A DNA stretch of 64,000 nucleotides, taken from contig NC_091668.1 in assembly GCF_042453785.1 (NCBI RefSeq), forward strand, positions 1,991,501 through 2,055,500, given 5' to 3'. Source of the stretch: Malus domestica (lineage: Eukaryota > Streptophyta > Magnoliopsida > Rosales > Rosaceae). Under the pieces are notes generated by a model. It was not told where the DNA came from. It worked only from the letters and a program-made list of their open reading frames with translations, and searched no databases. The position numbers were made by a program, and so were the translations under genes. Below are positions 34,125 to 44,231 of the stretch, piece after piece; within the stretch, counting starts at the first letter, position 1; every line of letters begins with the position of its first letter.

Positions 34125-34515
34125 GATATGTAGGGTTTAACGGATATTATTATTTGTAAATAATCCTATTGGACAAATTATGAGAAATGTTTTCTATCGA
34201 ATTACTGTGATGGGTGGTAATTGATTATGGGCTTTAACTGGAAGCGAGTCCTCTCTCTGCCTCACTTATATATATTGCATATATCCATCTAATATGCACT
34301 TGATAGAAAAAACACGATTAGGGTTTTCACGTGCAAATAGAGGCAAGAGAGAGAACACCTATTTCCTCCGCCGCTGATAGAATCCGTTTAGGATTTGATA
34401 GCGTTCGTTGTCATGGATCAAGGTACGCTTGGTTGTTTAATGTATTTCTACATTTTATTTGTATGTGAAAATCATGAAGTTCGATGATCTTGGCTTAATT
34501 GATTTATAATTTACA
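34125..34515. other. Spacer before duplicated unit C
   Basis: Promoter- and leader-like sequence: TATATATATTGCATATA near 34270, then an ATGGATCAAG followed by GTACGC near 34423 and a TTACAG acceptor-like site at the exact start of unit C homology. It may be the first exon of a lost gene or of a retroelement. Not recognised. Confidence 0.35.
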
Positions 34516-35027
34516 GACTATGGCTTCCACCTTCGCCAGCGACGACTGCGGCAAAGCTAAATTCCGACAATGAATCAAAAACAAGAAGAGAAAAACATAT
34601 GAAGAGATACTCCGTATAAGGATGTTTGATTATAATAGCTCTCACTCACACCAAGTACGATTAGTGTAGGGTCGGATGAGACCAAAATATAAATGATCTC
34701 ATAAAAGGGTAATGCGCGGATTATATGCTTAGAAGATTTAGCAAGTCATGAGTTCATGATGGTTAGCCTAGCGAGAGATTTTGGATGCAGCCGAGGATAT
34801 ATTTCTATATCTCAACGCATCATCACGGTTGTACGTTAGAATCTCCCAGTCTAAATCATAACCAGCCACAAATGTGCAGGAAAAACATAGAAATTACATT
34901 AAGAGACTGTAAATTTTGTTCTCATCACAAACACTTATCCGCTCAAACCACATTAACAGCATTTAAACTTATTTTTTCTGAGATATTTAGCAAACATCAT
35001 AGCGAAAGTCCTGTGATCTTAATTTCT

Positions 35028-37842
35028 TCAAACAAATTGATCAAGGTACTCGTCCACAGTTGTGTACTTCACATCAGGGTAGAGCTCATAAGCCTCGACT
35101 CCAAACGACGGCTCGATTTCGAACTTGGTCTGATCTCCGTTCACAAACACTGAGTGGTTGATTGCTAATATCACATTGATTGGAATTGGGGCCGCTGCAA
35201 AATTAAACAACATATGTTAATTAACCAAATCTTGATTAAAGTTAAGTTAAATGCAGTTAAGTTGAACCAATGCATGATTAATTACTGCTTGAGAGGCTTA
35301 TAGAACGGTTGATTAAGAGCATTCGCTCATGCACTCGAGATCCCGAGTTTGAACTCCTTCCTGTTCTCTATCGTTTGTATAAAAAATGCATGATTAATTA
35401 CTGACCTTCAATATCCTTGAGAAGTTTGTCCTCTGGGACATAGACTTTTTCAAGGACTTTGCCAATCTTCTTCTCCCACAGAGCAACAAGCTCATTGAAT
35501 GAGTAGATGTTCTGGGGAGGCTTCAGGAAGAGGACCTTGTTCAATGTTCTTGGATCATCAACGGCCCTGATTGTATAGGTTCCTATGTCCTCTTCCTTGT
35601 TAAAGACAGCTGCAACATTAACAAGAGATACATAGCATGTTTGAGACAGCTTCTGAAATGGCTCAAAACGGTTGCAGACAACTAAAAGCATTTCTAGCAC
35701 TAATTAATATAAAACACTTAAAAAGCTTATGGATCGTAAAACCATTTTTAGTATTGTCTAAGGAGGCACCTAACAGGTACTTCTTCAAGAAGAACTTCTA
35801 GGTGCCTTTTCAGGAACAACTTGGTTAATTACTAATATCGCTTCTGAACGTAAGTGTTTTTTGCTTCTGAAATTAACGTGAGCGGTACCTTTGGGATTTC
35901 CATCCCCTAAGATGGTGACTTTGTCTCTGGGTGGAGAAGTGGCACCTGGCTGTGCCAATGACGGCAGAAAGTAGCCAGCAAAGCAGTTGCTGGAGACATA
36001 AGTGTGGGGGATGCCCTCAGCCTCAATAGCACGCCGGATTTGGACCTTGGCGTCAAACGAAGATTTGGCTGGCTCAACTGCATTCACTCGATCCACATCG
36101 TTTCCAAACTCCGACGGGAAAAATCTCTGCATAAAATATAGGCTAAGTTACTATTAATCTCCATAATTGAGCAAAACTTGAGTCGGACTGTCTGATAATT
36201 TTACTGTCTTAAATTAATTTTCATATAATTTCACTAAAAATCTTATTGGTACCATGTCAATATCTAAGGGGCCTAAGTGTTGACATTATCAAATAATAAA
36301 GACGAGATATGTGGATGGTAGGTAAAATGTCGATAAAGACAAGATATGTGGATGGTAGGTAAAATGTCGATAAAGACAAGATATGTGGATGGTAGGTAAA
36401 ATGTCGATATTAGATAGTTAAACATGTCACGTGATCAGACAGCCTAATCGAAGATTTCTTGGTTAATTAGAGACACTAACCTTGATATTGCCAGCTTCTT
36501 TGATGGCTGCAATGATCTTGGTTTGGTCTGCAGTTTGCAGGAAACCCACCGTCGATATCACAACGTCCACCTGTTTGATCGCCTTCACCAAACTCTCATG
36601 GTTATAAAGATCTCCCTGCATATTAATCACCGTAATTAACCAAGTATCATAACATAATTGGGAGAAATTAGGTTCTCATCCTTCATTTTGCTACTCCATT
36701 GATTAAAATCATATTTCTTTTCAATTTTTTATCAAGGTCATTGGCTATTAATAACATCATTAATTATTTCAATAATAAAATATTTTTTATTTATAAATAT
36801 ATTCATTTAATGTTAAAAATGTTACAATTAGTATATTTATATTTATGACTAAATTTTTTATCATATATTTTTAGTTTTAGTTTGTACCCATTTTTAATTT
36901 GCAACCCTTTTTTAATTTGTACCAATTTTCTTTTCAATTTTAATTTGTACCCATATATTAATTTCTTTTTGTGCCTATATTTTTTTAAAGTTTTATTTGT
37001 ATTTGTACCCATATTTAAAAAAAAAATGATTTGTACCCATTTGTTATTTTGCCAAATGTACCCATGCAAATTATATGTACCCATTCATATAATTTTTTCA
37101 AATTTTTAATCTTAAAATGTACTGATTCTTAAATATGCCAATCTGTTATATGTACCATTTTTTTTATATAAAATCTATTCAATTTTTTTCTAATCCATTT
37201 TTAAAATTATATGGGTACATTCTTTTTTCTTTGATTTTAAAATGTATCCATGTCAAGTTTAATCGAAGAAATTTATTAATGTTATTAAGCCTAATAACTT
37301 TTTTTTTTGTTGTGATTTTGAAGATTGTACCATGTTTATACACACACAATAGTATATTTATATTTTAATATTTTTAATCCCACGAATTGTGGTTTTTTAT
37401 TTAAAATCTCATTTACATAAACAACTAAAAATTTTAATTTAAAAAATATAGTAACGTACATAGAAATAAATTATTACATTAATTTCAGGGATTTCGATCA
37501 AAAATTTAAAACCAACAAGATTTCAATTAAAGAATATTCATAGGTAAGAACCGCATCAAAAGTCTCCTTTAAATTAAACACAAAGAGAGATTAATATGCA
37601 AGTAAACACTAAGAGAGATTAATATGCAATTAAACACTAAGAGAGATTAATATGCTTACATAGAGCAAAGTGACACCCAAGTTCTTGAACTTCTCAATGA
37701 GATTAGCTTTAGCAGGATCGTTGACCGTGGTCTCTCTAACCAGAGCAAAGGTCGGATGCCCGGCCTTCGCGCTCGCTTCAACGACAAACTTTCCGATGTA
37801 GCCAGTGCCACCGATTATCAAAATCTTGCTCTTCTCAGCCAT
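35028..37842 (-). CDS. Isoflavone-reductase-like / phenylcoumaran benzylic ether reductase, copy C, intact
   Basis: Same enzyme type as copy B. Exons on the minus strand are 37842-37660, 36615-36481, 36126-35889, 35609-35406 and 35194-35028, 308 residues, all splice sites preserved. The NADPH motif GGTGYIG is at residues 11-17, catalytic-type Lys at 133, and the usual AGHPTFALVRE is retained. It differs from B only at residues 24 and 30, so the duplication is recent or has been homogenised. Intron 1 has grown to 1044 bp by an AT-rich insertion, and intron 2 carries an expanded 37-bp repeat. The promoter has a 111-bp insertion between the TATA motif and the leader, which may alter expression relative to B. 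Confidence 0.96.
35287..35390 (-). mobile_element. SINE-like repeat, family 2, IRL C intron 4
   Basis: Orthologous position to the insertions in IRL A and B. Confidence 0.5.
36294..36407. repeat. 37-bp minisatellite, three copies, IRL C intron 2
   Basis: AAGACAAGATATGTGGATGG ... TAGGTAAAATGTCGAT is repeated three times. Copy B has a single unit at the same place, so the expansion happened after duplication. Confidence 0.9.
36660..37570. mobile_element. AT-rich insertion in IRL C intron 1, class unknown
   Basis: About 911 bp present in C and absent from B. Flanks are AACATAATT on the left and AAATTAAACAC on the right. It is extremely AT-rich with repeated TTTGTACCCAT motifs. Ends (GGGAGAAATTAGGTTCTCAT and, inverted, GGAGACTTTTGATGCGGTTC) are only weakly similar. 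No coding capacity. Probably a non-autonomous transposon. Confidence 0.6.
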
Positions 37843-37937
37843 TGATATTTCTAAGAAATTATCAAACTCTTCTTCTTTTTCCTAGTTTTTTCTTTTGTGT
37901 ATTTTCGAAGTTGTGAAGTGAAGTAGCTTGAGCGCAT

Positions 37938-38048
37938 TTTATGGACGAAATTATATGGTGACAAATTGAAATAGTGGAATTGATTGTTCACCTGTTTTTA
38001 AATTTTTTAATCATCATTTATTTGACTTGATGAGAATATTTTATTGAT
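37938..38048. promoter_or_regulatory. 111-bp insertion in the core promoter of IRL C
   Basis: Copy B reads GCGCATCTTATGTATATAC. Copy C has 111 bases between GCGCAT and CTTATGTATATAC. The TATA motif (38050-38061) is thus about 210 bases from the ATG instead of about 105. No clear target duplication was found. Confidence 0.75.
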
Positions 38049-38451
38049 CTTATGTATATACTACGTGAAAAGTTAGTGTTACCCTCGTCAGGTTGCTAAA
38101 AAAAAGGGGTTGGTGAACGGCAGTGCCGGAATTTTACACATGAATTGTTCCAGAATCAGACCCTGAAGTGATCCATACGTCATTGTCGTTCTAGAACCCA
38201 AATGAACATAGTCGGGATCACGATAATGTTCATACTTTTTAAAAAAAAAAAATTAACGACCTCGTATGATAGTATTTTGTTTTTTATTTTTATTTTGTGC
38301 GTTTTTTGTTTATATATTTGTTCTCTGTCTCTCATCATTGTTTCTATCGTCTTTTATGTTTTCTCATTTATCTTCTTTACTGTTATTTTATTGACAAACG
38401 ATATCCTTTATACTAACACCTTTTATAGTGGGATAGTAATAATGTGGTTCA

Positions 38452-38578
38452 GATGAATTAGCCTGACAGTGGACTAATAATAATGTGATTCAAGTTCACC
38501 TTTAACGAAAATCGATCTAAGTCTTCTCACTTACAAGTAAAAAGAAACACTACTAAACTATGATACCAAATGATCCTT
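38452..38578 (-). mobile_element. SINE-like repeat, family 1, minus copy
   Basis: Read on the minus strand: TTTGGTATCATAGTTTAGTA, ACTTAGATCGATTTTCGTTA (box-B-like) and GAATCACATTATTATTAGTC, matching 13118-13250. Confidence 0.6.
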
Positions 38579-39154
38579 TATTGTCTTTTAAAAATTTTAA
38601 AGCAAAAGAGAAAAAGAAAAAAGAAATAGGCTTGTGATCTAGTTTCATTTGAGGAGAAATATTTTAATCTTCGAAGATAGTAAGTTATGGAATAAATAAA
38701 TCATACAAATTTAGAAAATGCATAAGAGAAACATTAAGAAGACTCTCAAAAGCATGGCTCTTTATAAACTTTTTACGGCATCATATTTGACACAAAATTT
38801 TATAACATTAACACATAATAGAATTTAACGTTAAATTGTAAATTGAAAGTCCCCTTCAACCTTCTCAAGACACAATGATCTTAGGGTGAAGGCTAAGAAA
38901 GTGTGATCAAGCCATGTTTGTCTGTATTCAACCACTTACGAAGGAATCATTTCATGTAAAAAAGACAAACTATCCCAACCCGTCCTCAAGTTCCACGAGT
39001 CATCTAAAATATAAAAATAATGTGTTCAATTCTCTTTCTTTTTGTTGTGTGAATAATATGTGGATGACCCTGGAAATTTTGTAAAGTAAATAATGTTCTA
39101 TTTGCTTATAAAATGAATGAGATGTTGTGAATAATATGTAGATGGCCCATATGA
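38579..39154. other. AT-rich spacer, no gene seen
   Basis: Low-complexity AT-rich sequence with no feature that I can support. Confidence 0.4.
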
Positions 39155-40140
39155 ATACTTTGTTACTATTTATACACAGTATTTTTACTATTCATTTGTG
39201 GAAAATTTGTAAAGTGAATAGTGTTCTCTTTTGTTTATAAAATGAATGAAAGATGAATAAGGTTGAGAGACATACGGGAGAGATAGGAAGGAAAAAAGGA
39301 TGAGAGAAAGAGAGGACGAGAGAAAAGAGAGGAAGAGGAGAGGAGATAATAGAAAAAGTTATCTTTGTACTCCTATTATTCCAAATTATAATGAAAGCAC
39401 CACTGCTACCCCGAGGAAGTACTCCAGTCACACTGACTGTAGAGGAACCTCGTAAATTTTGTGTCTTATTTCATTTATTCCACTGCACCCACCGTCAATT
39501 TTACAACATAAGAGACGAATAAGGAGAGAAGCAAAATGGAAGAGGATGTGAGAAAAGAGAAGAAGAGGAGAATATGAATAATTTGTTACTATTTATACAC
39601 AGTATTTTCACTATTCATTTGTGGAAAATTTGTAAAGTGAATAGTGTTCTCTTTTGTTTATAAAATGAATGAAAGATGAATAAGGTTGAGAGACATACGG
39701 GAGAGATAGGAAGGAAAAAAGGATGAGAGAAAGAGAGGACGAGAGAAAAGAGAGGAAGAGGAGAGGAGATAATAGAAAAAGTTATCTTTGTACTCCTATT
39801 ATTCCAAATTATAATGAAAGCACCACTGCTACCCCGAGGAAGTACTCCAGTCACACTGACTGTAGAGGAACCTCGTAAATTTTGTGTCTTATTTCATTTA
39901 TTCCACTGCACCCACCGTCAATTTTACAACATAAGAGACGAATAAGGAGAGAAGCAAAATGGAAGAGGATGTGAGAAAAGAGAAGAAGAGGAGATGAGAT
40001 AATAAAGAGAGTTATTTTTGTACTCCTATTATTCTAAATTATAATGAAAGCACCATTGATGTCCCGAGGACGTACTCCAGTCATACTGATTGTAGAGGAA
40101 CCTCGTAAATTTTGTATCTTGTTTCTTTTATTCTACTGCA
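39155..40140. repeat. 423-bp tandem duplication plus a third partial unit
   Basis: 39155-39577 and 39578-40000 are almost identical direct repeats (TTTGTTACTATTTATACACA ... AAGAGAAGAAGAGGAG). A diverged third copy of the inner part (TACTCCTATTATTCTAAATT, TGTAGAGGAACCTCGTAAAT) runs to about 40140. Identical 79-codon minus frames in both units are products of the purine-rich tract and not genes. Confidence 0.9.
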
Positions 40141-40481
40141 CACACTGTCGATTTTACAACACTTTTGTTATTTTCTTTAGGTTTTTATTTGAAGTCTCTA
40201 GTGGAAGGAACATTTGTAGGGCTTAATGATTGTGGAAGAGTATCTTAAAGGAAAAGCATCATCTCTGGATTCCTTCCACCAAATTCTTTCAATCAATCAA
40301 TTCGAGTTCTTAAAATTTGATCCAACGGTTATAAACAAAAGGTCTCTTTAAAAGTTATAATAACTTTAGCCGTTAGATCAATTTTCAAAGATCCGGATTA
40401 ATTGATTGAGAGGATTTTGTGGAAGGAATTCGAAGAGGTTTCCTATCTTAAAAAGGTGGAATGTTTAAAAGTGGATAGTGG

Positions 40482-41397
40482 CAGTGGTGAATCCAGGATT
40501 TTTAACTCAGGAGGGTCCCAATAATAAAGGTCAAAAAATTTATAGACAAAAGTAACATTGAAAAGTTAAATATAATACATTTTATTCAAAAATCATACGC
40601 AAAACAATATTACAAGCTATAAAATCCTAATTTAAGCATCCACAACAAGGTTTCATAGTCTGAAAATATTTCATGATAGCTTAATTACCAATACATGAAA
40701 AAACATATTTCTTAATATAAACAAATAAACTATCACTCAACCATTGATCTCCCATTACAAGCTGTCACTCAATACAAACATAAAACATATCAATAATAGA
40801 CTAAAAATTTTCATCAATATCTAATATAATTTAATTGAGATTAGATTAGAATTATAAAAAAAAAATACTTAAATTTTGAACCAAATAATGGTGGAGTGGA
40901 GAATTGAAAAAAGTGGGAAGTATGATGTTGGACTTATGTAATTATAATATGGGATTGGGTCACGGGTGGGATTAGAAATTAGGGTTTTGAAATGCGGGAA
41001 AGAGGGAACCAAATAATGGGGAATTGGGGAAAAGCAGTGGGGAAGGAGAGAACTTTGGGGAAAGATGTGGGGCTCAGCCGCTCAGGGGATGGGTTTTAAA
41101 ATTAAAACAATATGGAGTCTATCAGTTATGGACAAACGACAGCGCTTGTTATCTCTTCTTTTTATTTATTTTTTCTTTAAAAAAAAAACATAAAACAATT
41201 GACCAAAACACTGCAGTTTTGGACCAATTGTTAAAAACCCATATTTTCTTTCTTCTTTCCCGCTGTCTTCTTCTCCGTTGCAACCTGAAAGCAAACATAC
41301 CTCGTGTTCGAGGGATCCCCAGGAAAATTTCTAACAACGATTTAGGATCGCCGAGGGGTCCTGAAACCTCCCAAGTCCCTCTGTAGATCCGCCACTG
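40482..41397. mobile_element. Non-autonomous hAT-type transposon, 916 bp
   Basis: Terminal inverted repeats CAGTGGTGAATCCAGG and (inverted right end) CAGTGGCGGATCTACA. Perfect 8-bp target site duplication GATAGTGG at 40474-40481 and 41398-41405, diagnostic of the hAT superfamily. No transposase is recognised; reading frames at 41024-41412 have no hAT dimerisation motif. The intact ends and TSD suggest a fairly young insertion. Confidence 0.85.
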
Positions 41398-41499
41398 GAT
41401 AGTGGATGTCACTACAACTTAGGTATTTTTTTTTGGTCCAGTATTAAGTGAAACATATGTTTAATTCTTATATTTTCATGTATTTAATAAATTCTTCTT

Positions 41500-41625
41500 T
41501 CGCCACTTAGTATTACGATATAATGATATTCTTCTTCATTTGTAAGTGAAGAATCTTATAGATTTGATTCTCGCGAAATACGAATTTAAACCATATTATT
41601 ACTAGCACATTATGAAGTTAAACGT
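41500..41625 (+). mobile_element. SINE-like repeat, family 1
   Basis: CTTAGTATTACGATATAATG, TTATAGATTTGATTCTCGCG (box-B-like) and GAATTTAAACCATATTATTA match the family at 13118 and 38452. Confidence 0.55.
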
Positions 41626-42055
41626 ATTATCTTTCTCTTAGTGTAAATAATATAATTTTTTTAAAAATAAAAAATCTTCTTTCAATGCACAAAGGTCTCT
41701 AAGGTCAGAAACTCTACTGCCCCATGTTGAAGGGTCGCCTAAGTTCTTCGAATATCGAATGTATTAACTAAACAATATTAAATCGTTAGCAGACCAAATT
41801 ATGCAACAACTCAAGCTAGAAAGAACATGAAACTTCCCATAAATAAGTATACACAATTTGTACAAGTCAAGAAACACAATTATGACTACCAAAAAAACTC
41901 GATCTCATATAAGTCATAAGATCCTAGCAATTTAAACAATAAAGAAAAAGAAAAGGTGACGGATCAAACTGGTTGCATAAATGGAAGCCCATGACCGACG
42001 GATCAAGCATATGGACCCACTATTATGGGAAGGATTATTGGGCCTCAATGACAAA

Positions 42056-43061
42056 TCAGGTACTAATTTGATCATGGCCGTTTGATTTAGGGGCCCAGCT
42101 GTTGGCTACATGAAACTGTGCTGCGTAAGTAGTTTTGGAATCGCCTTCTTCTAATATTGGAGGTTCATTCAGAAATGCCCAATTGCTCGCTGTCCACCTG
42201 CATATATGAATCCAATGGTAATTATTTATTTATTTTTTGTTCTACAAATAAAAGACATGGGAGTACTTTATGTTACTTGATGCAAAATTTAAGTTTAGTG
42301 AGCTTCTAAGATTCATAGAGTCGATCCTATTTAATTTGAGGAAAACTAATGAAAAAAACTTAAAAATTTTGAATTTTAATGGTAAAATGAATAGTACTGA
42401 GATTGACTTTTCAATGTAAAAATATAATTTTTCGTTAAAATAAACAATACCTAAAAATTTTCGTTAAAATTACCAAGGCTTTGTTGTTATTGTTTTATAC
42501 AAATAAAAAATTAGAAGAAATTATGAAGATAATTAAACATGTTAATTACCAGCCATTGTTCTTTAAGATTTGTTGAGTCCTAGGGCTTGTTTCAGTATCT
42601 GTACTGCCGATGTTTGTTGTGTTCACAGGAAACGAGCTTGATTTCTGGATTTTTCTTCCCGGTTCATCAGCCGTGCGAATTTCCTGCCATGTGTATAATA
42701 TTGTTAATCTCGATATGAGCTGTGCTAGAGCCAATCGCGCATACGCACAACGATAACAATAGAAAAATAATTTAATATAACATAATACCTGGCTGATGCT
42801 ATTTGATTTCTTGTGTACTTTCCAGTAAGCTTCAATCTCTTCCATGGTGAGTGATTTATTCTTCTGAACTCCTTAAGAATTAAAGATTGTGACCACAATT
42901 AGTAACTTAGTTCGCAATTAAGTGAAATAAATAGTGATAAAACACGTGGATTAACTCAGTAATAAGCTACAAATTAATACAAGTAATTAACAGGATTAGG
43001 GTTAAATACCTGGCTTGGACCTTAAGACAGGTGAGTCCCATCCTGGCACGAGTGAACCCAT
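42056..43061 (-). CDS. Plant-specific small protein, 136 residues, function unknown
   Basis: Four exons on the minus strand, 43061-43010, 42871-42789, 42683-42550 and 42197-42056, with GT-AG borders and one continuous frame. The start MGSLVPGWDSPVLRSKPG and the motif RNKSLT/QKNKSLTMEEIEAYWKVHK match a plant family of unknown function that I recall as MGSLxxGWDSPVxDP...SLTKEEIExFW. The middle is Ser/Thr-rich (PVNTTNIGSTDTETSPRTQQ). The end (WWTASNWAFLNEPPILEEGD, then TYAAQFHVANSWAP) is rich in aromatic residues and conserved-looking. No transmembrane segment or known catalytic motif. Intron 3 contains a copy of the AACGAAAA element. The gene model is well supported; the role is unknown. Confidence 0.82.
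42340..42470. mobile_element. Small transposon family 'AACGAAAA', reverse copy
   Basis: Reverse orientation of TTTTCATTAGTTTTCCT ... TTTTTACATTGAAAAGTCAA, in intron 3 of the 136-residue gene. Confidence 0.6.
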
Positions 43062-44231
43062 TTCTCTTCAAACTATGATCTTCAATTCAGCTCCTCACTT
43101 TGTGTGATTAATTTTATCGAGAAGTTAATTATTATATATATAGGTGCGGCTTTTTTGACGGTGACTGGGGAGCCAATACATATCTTTTACTTTGTTCTTC
43201 TTATCCCCCAATTGCCAATAAATAATATCTTGCAAGCTAGCCAAGACGCAATACCGCTAGCAGCCCACAGGTTTTAGATATAAGGCGGCGAATCCGGATT
43301 CTTGTGAGAATTTCAGAAAATCATGAATAGTGTTGTTTATCGTATATCATGCTATCATAAATTATGTTAAAATTTTTATTTGAATTGAATATAAATAATA
43401 CCTGATAAAACTTGATCATATAATGTACAATAAACGGACATAATTTACAAATTTCTAAAATTCTCTTAAAAAGATCCGGATAAAATCTTCTCGGTAAGCG
43501 GCAATACTTGATAATTTTGGATAAGTATCACATATATTTGAAGTGACACGAGTCAAATAAAGACCCATAACACGCACCCAAGAAAGCCAATTAGTTGTCA
43601 TTGTTATCAGCTTCGGTGCTAGCTACTGTTCAGCTAGAGGAGAGATTTAGAATGTTCGCAACGAAGGTGGTGTGTCAGATGTTATTTTACAAATAAATAA
43701 AAGTTTTTGTTTTTAAAATGTCTGTCTACTTACAACGTGTGCGAATTTGTTACAGGAATACTGACAACTCTCTCCCTGGAGGATCGATGAAGCCAAAACC
43801 AGACTAATAGGGCTTTCTTTTGGAAGGTTTCGACGTAGTACATGCATGCAGTCTTTCATTCTGATAATTAATTCTTTACAAAAGTGGTAAATATGTTGTA
43901 ATATGTTGTACGTTTGTATAAGGCGGTGAACGATTGGTCTTTTTGAAAACATGGCCGGCCATATCAAGTAAAGAAGAAGAAAAAAAATGAATTGATGTAT
44001 ATTTGTTTGTAAAACCAATGAATGAATGTTGTAGTACATGAGATCAACAAGAGAGATTATATTCACACATTCCAAATTATTTCTCTCACACATTTTTTAT
44101 TTTTTAATATTTTTTACGTAGGAGAAGTAATTTGGGATGTGTGAATATAATCTCCCGATCAACAATTTTGCAATTAAATATTTATAAAACTATACATAGA
44201 TATGTCCACACAGGAATAATTAATTAATTAA
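43062..44231. other. Promoter of the 136-residue gene and pectinesterase 3' side
   Basis: TATATATATA near 43134-43143 sits about 75 bases upstream of the 136-residue gene start and fits a TATA box. A 126-codon minus frame at 43713-44093 has no recognised product and overlaps a MITE. Confidence 0.45.
44052..44154. mobile_element. Short inverted-repeat MITE
   Basis: GAGATTATATTCACACATTC and the inverse GGATGTGTGAATATAATCTC flank a T-rich core. A near-perfect foldback of about 100 bp. Confidence 0.75.

Larger units (their letters stand above)
34516..38448. repeat. Duplicated IRL unit C (pairs with 25509-28802)
   Basis: Direct tandem copy of unit B in the same orientation. Here the right end continues past AATAATGTGGTT into CAGATGAATTAGCC, giving the empty-site sequence for the LTR insertion that cuts unit B. 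Confidence 0.9.

Noticed and set aside
39192-39854. Two identical 79-codon minus frames, which could suggest a duplicated gene
   Set aside because: They come from the 423-bp noncoding tandem duplication over a purine-rich tract.
43713-44093. 126-codon minus frame
   Set aside because: Its start overlaps the MITE at 44052-44154, composition is AT-driven, and no protein family is recognisable.
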